This document shows, piece by piece, positions 6,517-12,712 of a DNA stretch of 12,712 nucleotides (position 1 is the stretch's first letter; each line of letters starts with the position of its first letter). Made by a program: the position numbers and the translations under genes. The notes beneath the pieces are model-generated. The model was not told where the DNA came from and did not search any database. It saw only the letters and a list, made by a program, of their open reading frames with translations. The DNA is taken from NCBI GenBank assembly GCA_024684665.1, contig JAIKWN010000200.1, forward strand, positions 1 to 12,712, given 5' to 3'. This DNA is from Clostridiales bacterium (lineage in GTDB: Bacteria; Bacillota_A; Clostridia; Christensenellales; Aristaeellaceae).

Positions 6517-7734
6517 ATGAAACGCATAACAGCCGCCGCCCTAGCGCTCATGATGACCGCCTCCCTGGGCCTTGCGGAGGGAAAGATCACCCGCGTGCGT
6601 GACGTGCCGGTGCCCGAAGTGCCGGAGATCACCGCAAAGCGCGCGAACGGCGTCGTCACGGCGGAGGAGTGGGCGCAGCATTATCCCGAAATTGCGGCCA
6701 GCCTCAGAATGGATGAAGAGAATACGGAGCGCGTCAAGTACACGGAGACCGACCCGGACATTACGATCCTGTACGACGGCATGGGGTTTTCCTTTGATTA
6801 TACCAGCGCGATCGGGCATGCCTATACCCTGCAGGATATCGCCGAAACCACGAGACCCCATAAACTGGCCAACTGCCTGACCTGCAAAACGCCGGATTTC
6901 ACGGCGCTCGTGAATCAGATGGGGATCGACGCCTACAGCCTGGACTTCGACGAGGCCTACGCCATGATGAGCGAGAGCGTCACCTGTTACGAATGCCACG
7001 CAAACACGCCAGGCACCCTCGTCATCACCCACGACTACACCCGCAACGCCATCGCGGATGAAGTGGCCGCCGGGACGATCGACGCGGCAAACGCCGTCTG
7101 CGCCCAGTGCCATACGGAGTATACCTTCGCCGCCCCGAATAAACAGACCACCGTACCCTGGTACAACGTACCCTCCATGCATCCGGACGCCATCCTAGCC
7201 CTTGAAAACAAGGTCGGTTATACCGATTATACAAATGAGAACACCGGCACGAAGATGATCAAAGTACAGCATCCGGAGATGGAGACTTTCCTCGGGGAAG
7301 GAAGCGTGCACGCAGGGTCATTCAACTGCGCGGACTGCCATATGGGCGTCGCATATTCGGAAGACGGGACAGCCTACGTGAACCACCACCTGACGAGCCC
7401 GCTGAATAACCCGCAGCTCTTGCAGGATACCTGCTCCGCCTGCCATGCCGATCTCGCCGCCGAAGTGGCCGCCATCCAGGCGCACGTGACGGCGCGGGAG
7501 AAAGAGGTCAGCGCAAAGCTCGTGCAGCTGAATGCTGGCCTTGCAAAGCTCGTGGCCTCCGGCGCGAAAACCGAGGAAGAACTGGACGCGATCCGCTCCG
7601 TGAACCGCGACGCACAGTTCTACTGGGATTTCGTTTACGTCGAGAACAGCGAGGGCGCCCATAACTCCAAACTCAGCGACTACTGCCTGGACAAGGCGGA
7701 AGAGCTTTGCGACCAGGCGATGAAAATGCTGTAA
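6517..7734 (+). CDS. nrfA: Cytochrome c552 nitrite reductase, ammonia-forming (NrfA), pentaheme
   Basis: Extracytoplasmic enzyme that reduces nitrite to ammonium with six electrons (and can reduce NO and hydroxylamine). A 20-residue signal peptide (MKRITAAALALMM...GLA) is followed by five heme sites: catalytic CLTCK (120-124), whose Lys124 is the proximal ligand, then CYECH (157), CAQCH (195), CADCH (271) and CSACH (306). Judged by recall of E. coli NrfA, the active-site residues are all kept: Arg113 (AETTR), Tyr202 (TEYTF) and His252 (KVQHPE); Glu201, Tyr202, Lys249 and Gln251 would form the calcium site. HHLTSPL (290-296) and ENSEGAHN (376-383) match conserved histidine regions. At 405 residues it is shorter than E. 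coli NrfA (about 478). ATG 6517 follows AAGGGGG by 8 bases. No lipobox and no nrfH neighbour. resB and ccsA downstream presumably attach its hemes. Confidence 0.95.
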   Translation: MKRITAAALALMMTASLGLAEGKITRVRDVPVPEVPEITAKRANGVVTAEEWAQHYPEIAASLRMDEENTERVKYTETDPDITILYDGMGFSFDYTSAIGHAYTLQDIAETTRPHKLANCLTCKTPDFTALVNQMGIDAYSLDFDEAYAMMSESVTCYECHANTPGTLVITHDYTRNAIADEVAAGTIDAANAVCAQCHTEYTFAAPNKQTTVPWYNVPSMHPDAILALENKVGYTDYTNENTGTKMIKVQHPEMETFLGEGSVHAGSFNCADCHMGVAYSEDGTAYVNHHLTSPLNNPQLLQDTCSACHADLAAEVAAIQAHVTAREKEVSAKLVQLNAGLAKLVASGAKTEEELDAIRSVNRDAQFYWDFVYVENSEGAHNSKLSDYCLDKAEELCDQAMKML

Positions 7735-7756
7735 AAACGACGTTCCAAATCCCCGG

Positions 7757-7794
7757 CCCCCTTCCCGGCTTGCCGGGAAGGGGGAGCCTTTATT
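7757..7794 (+). terminator. Intrinsic terminator after nrfA
   Basis: A perfect 13-bp stem, CCCCCTTCCCGGC (7757-7769) with GCCGGGAAGGGGG (7772-7784); the loop relaxes to CTTG. TTTATT follows at 7789-7794. It lies 22 bases after the nrfA stop. Some read-through into resB is likely because no convincing promoter for resB is visible. Confidence 0.8.
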
Positions 7795-7823
7795 CAGGCC
7801 CGTATACTGTCTGGAGGAACCGC

Positions 7824-9122
7824 ATGACCGATAAGCCGCATAACTTCTTCCGCCTCATCCTGCGCTTTCTTTCCGGGATGCGGTTCAGCATCGTTTTACT
7901 CGCAGTGATCATCGCCGGATGCGCCGCGGGATCCGTCATTCCCCAGGGGAACGGCCGCGCCGTCGATGCAATGTTCGGAAGCGTCGGGGCGGGGCTCGTG
8001 CGGGCGCTCTCGCTGGATCGCGTTTTCACGGCGCCCTGGTTCCTCGTCTGCGCGGCGCTGCTCTGCCTGAACCTCCTGCTGTGTAGCATCCTGCGCTTCC
8101 CGCAGGTCCTCAAAAAGGCCCGGCGCTTCCGGGATCCCGGAAGGGTTCCGGAAGACGCCTCCGCTTCCTTTTCGATCCCGCTTACGGAGCCGATAGAACT
8201 CTCGAAGCTGGGCCTGAAAAATGTCTGCACGATATCCGGGACGAACGGAAGCGTGCGCCAGTTCTCCGCCATGCATGCCGCGGGATTCTGGGGCGCCTGG
8301 CTTTGCCACCTTGGGATCCTGCTGGTTATCCTCGCTTTCGCAGCGGGGCGGCAGCTCTCCCGGGAATGGGTGGTTTACGGCATAGCCGGCAGCGAACAGC
8401 CCCTGGGGGACAGCGGATATACCCTCCGCATCGACGACTTCCGCATCAACCTGCGGGAGGACAATACCGTGGAGCAATACGAGGCGGATCTCGCGGTTAC
8501 GGATCCCAGCAGGAAAAAAGTTTCCGGAACAGCCAGCGTCAACCATCCCCTCTCCGCCTTCGGAATGGATCTTTACCAGGACAGCACCGGCTGGGCCTGC
8601 TACGTGGATATCGCGAACACAACCGACGAGGGCGCCGCGGTCAAAACCGACCTTATCTGCACCGGGGAGTATGCCTGGCCGGATACACAGCCGGCGCTGC
8701 TCTTGCTGTTCAACAAATTCTATCCCGATTTCGCGCAGACTGACGACGGCCTCGTCACCCTCTCGCCCCTTCCGAATAATCCCCGGATGCTTTACAGCGT
8801 CTTCTATCAGGAAAAGATGCTGACCATGAACCTCACGGAGCCGGGAAAACCGATTCAGGTGGAACGCTATACCTTCACGATGCGTGATCCCGTCCCCTAC
8901 ACACTGATCGTGGCGCGCCGGGATCCCACGGCGCTTCTGGCCGGTGCCGCGGCGATGATTCTCCTTCTCGGGATCGTCCTGGCTTTCTACGTCCGCCCAC
9001 AGGAAGTCTGGTCGGACGGGAAAATGCTTTGGGGTCGCGCAGAAAAGGCGCCAAAGCTGCTGGAGGCGTCGCTCAGGGCAAAGCTTCCGGTCCCGGCCAA
9101 AGAAAAGGAGGAACGGATATGA
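7824..9122 (+). CDS. resB: ResB/CcsB cytochrome c biogenesis protein (System II)
   Basis: Membrane half of the System II heme lyase, which with CcsA exports heme and joins it to CXXCH/CXXCK cysteines outside the membrane. The 432-residue protein shows the ResB layout: transmembrane segments at about 18-38, 70-90 and 152-175, a large extracytoplasmic domain from about 176 to 375, and a last helix near 385-405. His162 in AWLCHLGILL sits where ResB proteins carry a conserved membrane histidine. The ATG at 7824 has GGAGG 6 bases upstream; the open frame extends further 5' but overlaps the end of nrfA and the terminator. The stop overlaps the ccsA start (ATGA), so the two are translationally coupled. 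Position right after nrfA suggests a role in maturing NrfA. Confidence 0.92.
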   Translation: MTDKPHNFFRLILRFLSGMRFSIVLLAVIIAGCAAGSVIPQGNGRAVDAMFGSVGAGLVRALSLDRVFTAPWFLVCAALLCLNLLLCSILRFPQVLKKARRFRDPGRVPEDASASFSIPLTEPIELSKLGLKNVCTISGTNGSVRQFSAMHAAGFWGAWLCHLGILLVILAFAAGRQLSREWVVYGIAGSEQPLGDSGYTLRIDDFRINLREDNTVEQYEADLAVTDPSRKKVSGTASVNHPLSAFGMDLYQDSTGWACYVDIANTTDEGAAVKTDLICTGEYAWPDTQPALLLLFNKFYPDFAQTDDGLVTLSPLPNNPRMLYSVFYQEKMLTMNLTEPGKPIQVERYTFTMRDPVPYTLIVARRDPTALLAGAAAMILLLGIVLAFYVRPQEVWSDGKMLWGRAEKAPKLLEASLRAKLPVPAKEKEERI

Positions 9123-9913
9123 AAGATCTTTTCGCGAGCGCGGAAGGCATCCTGCTTGCCGCCGCGCTGATCCTGTACTTCGCGGCTTCGGCGCTGTACT
9201 TCGTCACCGCCGTTACGAGAGCAGGCCGCGCCGGGAAAACCGCGCGTCTTTTCTCCATCCTTGCCTTTACGACGCTGACCCTCTGCCTCGTCGCCCGGGG
9301 CCTGCGGGCGGGCCGGCTTCCCTTTACGAGCCAGTTCGAATTCGCCCTCAGTTTTGCCTGGGGCATCGCGCTCTGTCACCTGATTTTCGAGCGGCGCTTC
9401 CAGCTGTCCGCCCTCGGCGCGGCCGCCTGCCCGCTATGCTTTGCCATCATCAGCTACGCCGCTATGCAAAGCCGGGACGTCTCCGGCCTGATGCCCGCGC
9501 TGCAGAGCCGCTGGCTCGCCTTCCATGTCTCCACAGCCATCATCAGCTACGGCGCTTTCGGCGTGGCCTTCGCGGTGGCGCTCGTCGCCCTCTTCGGCAA
9601 GAAAAAAGACGAAGCTCTCCTGGATCTCGTCATCTACCGGGCTGTCGCCCTGGGCTTCCTCTTTCTCACGCTGTGCATCGTCACCGGGGCCATCTGGGCA
9701 AAAAAAGCCTGGGGCACCTACTGGAACTGGGATCCCAAGGAAACCTGGTCGCTCATCACCTGGATCATCTACGCCATTTTCCTGCACCTGCGCCTCTCCC
9801 GGGGTTTTTCTGGGAAAAAGGCGGCGATCTTCGCGGCCGTCGGTTTCCTCTGCGTCCTGTTCACCTATGTGGGCGTTAATACGCTTCTCACCGGGCTGCA
9901 CAGCTACGCGTAA
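9119..9913 (+). CDS. ccsA: CcsA/ResC cytochrome c biogenesis protein (System II, WWD domain)
   Basis: Heme-handling multi-pass membrane partner of ResB. The tryptophan-rich WWD signature is clear at 193-210 (WAKKAWGTYWNWDPKETW), which presents heme on the outer face. The flanking ligand histidines are His136 (LAFHVSTAIISYG) and His261 in the classic C-terminal GLHSYA. The 264-residue length and six to eight hydrophobic helices fit short CcsA proteins. The ATG at 9119-9121 overlaps the resB stop and has AAGGAGG 7 bases upstream. In Wolinella a dedicated CcsBA-type protein, NrfI, serves the CXXCK heme of NrfA (established knowledge); the resB-ccsA pair next to nrfA could be the unfused equivalent (inference). 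Confidence 0.95.
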   Translation: MKDLFASAEGILLAAALILYFAASALYFVTAVTRAGRAGKTARLFSILAFTTLTLCLVARGLRAGRLPFTSQFEFALSFAWGIALCHLIFERRFQLSALGAAACPLCFAIISYAAMQSRDVSGLMPALQSRWLAFHVSTAIISYGAFGVAFAVALVALFGKKKDEALLDLVIYRAVALGFLFLTLCIVTGAIWAKKAWGTYWNWDPKETWSLITWIIYAIFLHLRLSRGFSGKKAAIFAAVGFLCVLFTYVGVNTLLTGLHSYA

Positions 9914-9928
9914 GCTTGCTGGTACCGG

Positions 9929-9957
9929 TTGCACAATTCTTCATTTTCTGGTAGAAT
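9929..9957 (+). promoter_or_regulatory. Promoter of the DUF1858 gene
   Basis: TTGCAC (9929-9934) and TAGAAT (9952-9957) with a 17-base spacer, in the short gap after ccsA. No terminator separates ccsA from it, so the small gene may also be read through from upstream. Confidence 0.6.
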
Positions 9958-10005
9958 CGCCGCGTCAACCACAAGCCCCCTGCGGGCGGAAAGAAGGAGT
10001 CTGTT

Positions 10006-10215
10006 ATGATCACGAAAGATATGACCATCGCGGAAGTCATGCGCAAGGATCCGGACGTGGCGCCGGTCTTCCTTTCCTATGGCATGCACTGCCTCTACTG
10101 CCCCGTATCTTCCGGGGAAAGCATCGAGCAGGCCAGCCGCGTACACGGCGTGGATCCCGAGCAGCTGCTCACCTCCCTGAACGAGTATTTCGAGATGAGC
10201 GGCGCGGAGGTCTGA
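10006..10215 (+). CDS. DUF1858 / hybrid-cluster-protein-associated redox disulfide domain protein
   Basis: A 69-residue cytosolic protein made up of one DUF1858 domain (the TIGR03980 family found with hybrid cluster proteins). It has the family's MTIAEVM start, the redox motif GMHCLYCP with Cys29 and Cys32, an ESIEQASRVHGVD helix and a closing LLTSLNEYF. The two cysteines could form a disulfide or bind metal; the exact biochemical role is not established. The start ATG has AAGGAG 6 bases upstream. Family members are linked to nitrosative-stress genes such as hcp, which fits its place beside a nitrite reductase. A strong terminator follows. Confidence 0.88.
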   Translation: MITKDMTIAEVMRKDPDVAPVFLSYGMHCLYCPVSSGESIEQASRVHGVDPEQLLTSLNEYFEMSGAEV

Positions 10216-10243
10216 GCCCCGAAACACCGCAGAAAAGCGCAAA

Positions 10244-10290
10244 CCGGCCGGCAGCAGGATGGTGATCCGCTGCCGGCCGGATTTTTGTTT
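10244..10290. terminator. Bidirectional intrinsic terminator between the nrf module and the surface-protein gene
   Basis: CCGGCCGGCAGC (10244-10255) pairs with GCTGCCGGCCGG (10269-10280), 12 bp, with an inner GGAT/ATCC stem. ATTTTTGTTT follows on the plus strand; on the minus strand the stem is followed by TTTGCGCTTTT. It can end the DUF1858 transcript and the convergent minus-strand gene. Confidence 0.9.
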
Positions 10291-10307
10291 GTCAAGAAAC
10301 GGAAAGT

Positions 10308-10991
10308 TTATTCACTGGCCGGGTTTGCCGGTTCCAGCACAAGCCGGCAGTTTTTATGAATGCTGCAGTAGTTTTTCGCACTCTCGTTCTGCGCAGCACA
10401 GAAGATATATACGGTATTGTTTTCTCCGAAAGCATCGGTGTCGATAACGCAGTCGCCGGAAATACGGATCTTCATCAGGGCTTCGTAGCCGCCGAAAGCG
10501 CCCGTGCCGATATAGACGCAGTTCTTTGCGTCAATCACTATTTCGGCATCTTTGTCCGCGAAGTCGCCCGCAAAGGCGTTCGTTTCCAGCCGCTTTAAAC
10601 CCGTGGGCAGGGTAATGGCCGTTTCTCCGAACTCAGGCCTTTTGATCGTAAAGACCGCGGTCACCGTGCCTGTATAATTGCCCCGGCCCGTTACCGTGAC
10701 GGTATACGTTCCCACATTGGTCGCGGACGCTCCGCTGACCGTGTAATCGACATTTTTAGTAAGCGTCCCGTCTTTTATCTTTACTGCCGCGTTTACGGTT
10801 TTTCTGAAGCCATCGGAATGAATTCCTCCTTGTCCAGTTCCACCTCCGCATTCGCGAGAGACTGTGGATAGATGACAAAATCGGCAACGCCGGTATAAAC
10901 CGTAGGTTTTGTTTCGTAGATGACGGTAACCTGATAGCTTCCCGCCTTTGTGGGTTTCTCTTCTGTCGGGCCGAATGGCAATCCATCCCAT
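10308..10991 (-). pseudogene. C-terminal fragment of the disrupted surface protein (last MBG-like repeat plus BspA-type LRR tail)
   Basis: Open frame of 227 codons, but only the part after about residue 64 (from KTVNAAVKIKDG, near 10802) is meaningful; the first 60 residues are an out-of-frame reading of the middle fragment. The real content is one MBG-like domain (NVDYTVSGASATNVGTYTV, VTGRGNYTGTVTAVFTI) followed by BspA-type leucine-rich repeats (LPTGLKRLETNAFAG, NCVYIGTGAFGGYEALMKI). It ends in LVLEPANPASE with no cell-wall sorting signal. One additional A in the AAAAA run on the minus strand (10799-10803) would join it to the middle fragment as MASEKTVNAAVKIKDG. Confidence 0.7.
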
Positions 10992-12526
10992 TCAGTTCCC
11001 TGGTAAAGAATACTCGTATTCTCCACAGGGGCAGGCGGCTGTCCATTTACGTCCGGATCGTATAGCGGCGTACCGTAAATCGTATTGCTCTGCGCCACCG
11101 TCAGGAATGCGGTCGATTTGCCTGTCACAGTGACTGTGATATTTCTTTCGAGCGCCTCGTATTTGTTCTCTTCCGCAATCTTCACGGTTACAATAACGTC
11201 GCCCGTTTGACTGCCGGGGGTCAGCACGCCTCCTTCGCTCAGAGAACAAATATCTGTTTCACCGGAGATCGCGTAAGTGATCGCACCTGTGGCTCCGTTC
11301 AGCCTGATATATTGATCAGATTTATCAGGCGAAAGATCGATCGGAGCGTCATCCTTTGTAAGGTAAACCATGGGCGTAATGTAAGCCGGGTTTGGCGCTT
11401 TTTCCACCGTTATCTCTAGGCCTTTACTCACGATTTCGTAATTTTCCGTGTCTTCCGGCGTATAGAACGCGCGGTAGTATTGCAATTCCTGTTCCTGCAG
11501 CCCCGGCTCCTCAACGGGTACCGCGCTGTTTGCCCATGCCCATCCGGGCCATCTGGCGAGGGAGACGTCCGCAAGCGTCTGTCCGTATACGGCGGTCAGT
11601 CCAGTGGGTATCTCATAATCTGGCGTCGCCTTTCTGATCTTATACGAAATCGTTGCCGTGAGCGCGCCTTCGCTGGTATCCACGGTGATACCGGCGGTAT
11701 ACTTTCCCGCGCTGATCGGCGCCGCGTTCAGGATAACCTCGTCCTTCCGGTAGACGACATCCGGTGTGGCTATGCCCGGGATCTCTCCCTGGACGGTCGC
11801 TTCCGCCTTTTTTCCATCCCCAAATTCGGTCTTCTTAGGGGCCAGGACTCTGAGGGTCGCCGTCCCGCCCGGCAAATCGCAGAATTCGGGATATGCGCAG
11901 GTCGCCATGATCGCGGAACCGACGGCCTTGAAGCTGAACCGGTGGATGTGCTCGAAGATCACTTCTCCGTCCGCGTTCAGCCCGATCTGCCAGTAGCCGC
12001 CGTCGCTGAAAAAGTTTTCCGCGGCGCCTTTTCCGCTGAGATCTTGCGTGATGGCGCCGCTGCATTTCACTGTGACGCCGATCCGGCTGTCCGCGCTCAG
12101 CGCGCCGCTGATGCCAATCACGCAGCTCTCCTGCAGGCAGACGTTGCCCCGCGTGTTGTCCTTCATCTGCACAGAACCGGAGACCGTAAACGTTCCGCCT
12201 GCATTCACCAGTACGCCCCTGTCATTCCCGCTGACGGCGCCGCCCGCCATATGGAAGCTGCCGTCCGCCGCCACGCCGCTGTGGGAATCCAGAGCGCCGG
12301 AGACCGTGCCGCCGTAAAGGCTGAACACGCTGCCCGCGGCGACATGGATGGTATCCGCTTTCCCGTCGGTCTGTGTGACCGCGCCGTCCCCCTCATCGTA
12401 GAGGTTCAGCTTTCCGCCGGCGACGGAGAGAACCGATCCGCTTACGTCATTTCCAAAGATGGTTTTCCCGTCCAGGCACAGGTTCAGTGTGCCGCCGCTC
12501 CAGGTCCATCCTTCGGACAGCGTCAC
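10793..12526 (-). pseudogene. Middle fragment of the disrupted surface protein (beta-helix-like and MBG/Ig-like domains)
   Basis: The largest open part, 577 codons from GTG 12526 to TAA 10795-10793; the frame is open to about 12604 and includes NPENTYYLTRDVTLSEGW, so the GTG is not a convincing true start and has no ribosome binding site. About 1-190 is a repetitive Gly/Ser/Val region with GGTVSG- and GGAVSG-type turns, likely a beta-helix. About 200-400 carries KTEFGDGKKAEATVQGEIPG and an MBG-like domain. About 400-570 carries two more Ig/MBG-like domains. It ends in EEFIPMASEKP where the next domain should continue with TVNAAVKIKDG. If expressed alone it would lack a signal peptide. Confidence 0.7.
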
Positions 12527-12534
12527 GTCCCGCG

Positions 12535-12711
12535 TCAGGTAGTAAGTATTTTCCGGGTTCCCCTGGCAGTTCCCCGGGCAGGCTGGTCCCCGCTGTACCA
12601 GGGCTCAAAATCGGTTCCGCCGTCATGTTTATGAACCCATTTTGCCCGAAGGATGAGATCTTTCCCAACTCCTTTGCTGAAGTTGAACTCGCTACCGGCG
12701 ACGGTATCTTC
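12535..12711 (-). pseudogene. N-terminal-side fragment of the disrupted surface protein
   Basis: Open frame from the window edge to a TGA at 12537-12535, encoding EFNFSKGVGKDLILRAKW, the end of an InlB-type (Listeria-Bacteroides) repeat, then HKHDGGTDFEPWYSG. After that the reading becomes unlike the family (DQPARGTARG) and stops. Dropping one G from the GGGG run at 12588-12591 gives TSLPGELPGEPGKY, the wording expected before the YYLT block. Confidence 0.6.
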
Positions 12712-12712
12712 C

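Larger units (their letters stand above)
10308..12712 (-). pseudogene. Frame-disrupted secreted repeat protein (InlB-like, MBG/Ig-like and BspA-type LRR repeats), N-terminus off the right edge
   Basis: One continuous protein architecture spread over several frames. From the N-terminal side: the end of an InlB-type repeat (DLILRAKWVHKHDGG), the YYLTRDVTLSEGWTWSGG / LCLDGKTI block common in large Clostridia surface proteins, a glycine/serine-rich beta-helix-like stretch, then MBG/Ig-like domains (AVYGQTLADVSL ... FYTPEDTENYE; TIYGTPLYD; KNVDYTVSGASATNVGTYTV) and a BspA-type LRR tail (LKRLETNAFAG, IGTGAFGG). No LPXTG or other anchor is seen at the C-terminus. Frames change at 12535-12600 (one or two indels) and at the five-base T run 10799-10803. 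By eye its base composition is less GC-rich than the rest of the window. It may be a true pseudogene or a gene split by assembly errors. Confidence 0.75.

Noticed and set aside
6802..6819. Ile99 in SAIGHAY of NrfA where many homologues read RGH, as if the catalytic Arg were lost
   Set aside because: The catalytic Arg lies about 20 residues before the CXXCK Lys in E. coli and Wolinella, nearer the heme than this site; it corresponds to Arg113 in AETTR, which is present.
7803..7808. TATACT upstream of resB as a -10 element
   Set aside because: No -35 at the right distance (the position is GGGGGA) and no extended -10 TG; it lies too close to the ribosome binding site to be convincing.
7707..7823. 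Upstream extension of the resB frame
   Set aside because: It overlaps the end of nrfA and the terminator stem; ATG 7824 with GGAGG is clearly better.
10796..10806. Programmed -1 ribosomal frameshift at the A run
   Set aside because: The run is G-AAAAA-C, one A short of an A-AAA-AAC or A-AAA-AAG heptamer, and no downstream stimulatory hairpin is evident.
1..12712. tRNA, rRNA, CRISPR arrays, transposases and attachment sites
   Set aside because: None were recognisable on either strand by reading; no direct-repeat array or terminal inverted repeats were seen.

Overview
The window comes from a high-GC anaerobic bacterium, most likely an uncultured gut-type member of the Clostridia (Bacillota). 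The signs are strong AGGAGG-type ribosome binding sites, sigma-70/sigma-A promoters, System II (Ccs) cytochrome maturation, and a secreted protein mixing InlB-like, MBG/Ig-like and BspA-type leucine-rich repeats. This placement is inference; there is no rRNA or other marker gene. I see no tRNA, rRNA, CRISPR array, insertion sequence or phage gene.

Region 1 (1-6350) is a divergent locus. On the minus strand lies a tripartite tricarboxylate transporter (TTT) set: tctC (solute-binding protein), tctB and tctA, with tctA cut by the left window edge. On the plus strand lie a creatinase/aminopeptidase-P-fold (M24-like) protein, a Gfo/Idh/MocA oxidoreductase and a class V PLP-dependent aminotransferase-fold enzyme. 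Both arms start from well-formed promoters in one 280-bp control region that carries short palindromes and a GC-rich leader hairpin. The layout suggests uptake and breakdown of one small, probably nitrogen-containing organic acid. The substrate is unknown, and the M24-like protein has lost four of the five metal ligands of its family.

Region 2 (6370-10290) is a respiratory nitrite-ammonification module on the plus strand: a pentaheme cytochrome c nitrite reductase (nrfA, catalytic CXXCK heme plus four CXXCH), then resB and ccsA, the two halves of a System II heme lyase overlapping by ATGA. A 69-residue DUF1858 CXXC protein follows from its own promoter. No nrfH quinol dehydrogenase gene is present, so the electron donor to NrfA is not explained by this window. 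A bidirectional terminator closes the module.

Region 3 (10308-12712) is a large minus-strand gene for a repeat-rich secreted or surface protein, broken by two or three single-base frameshifts in short homopolymers and running off the right edge. It is either a decaying gene or a place where the assembly needs checking.

Three GC-rich hairpins, two of them nearly identical, sit after consecutive plus-strand genes between 4944 and 7794.
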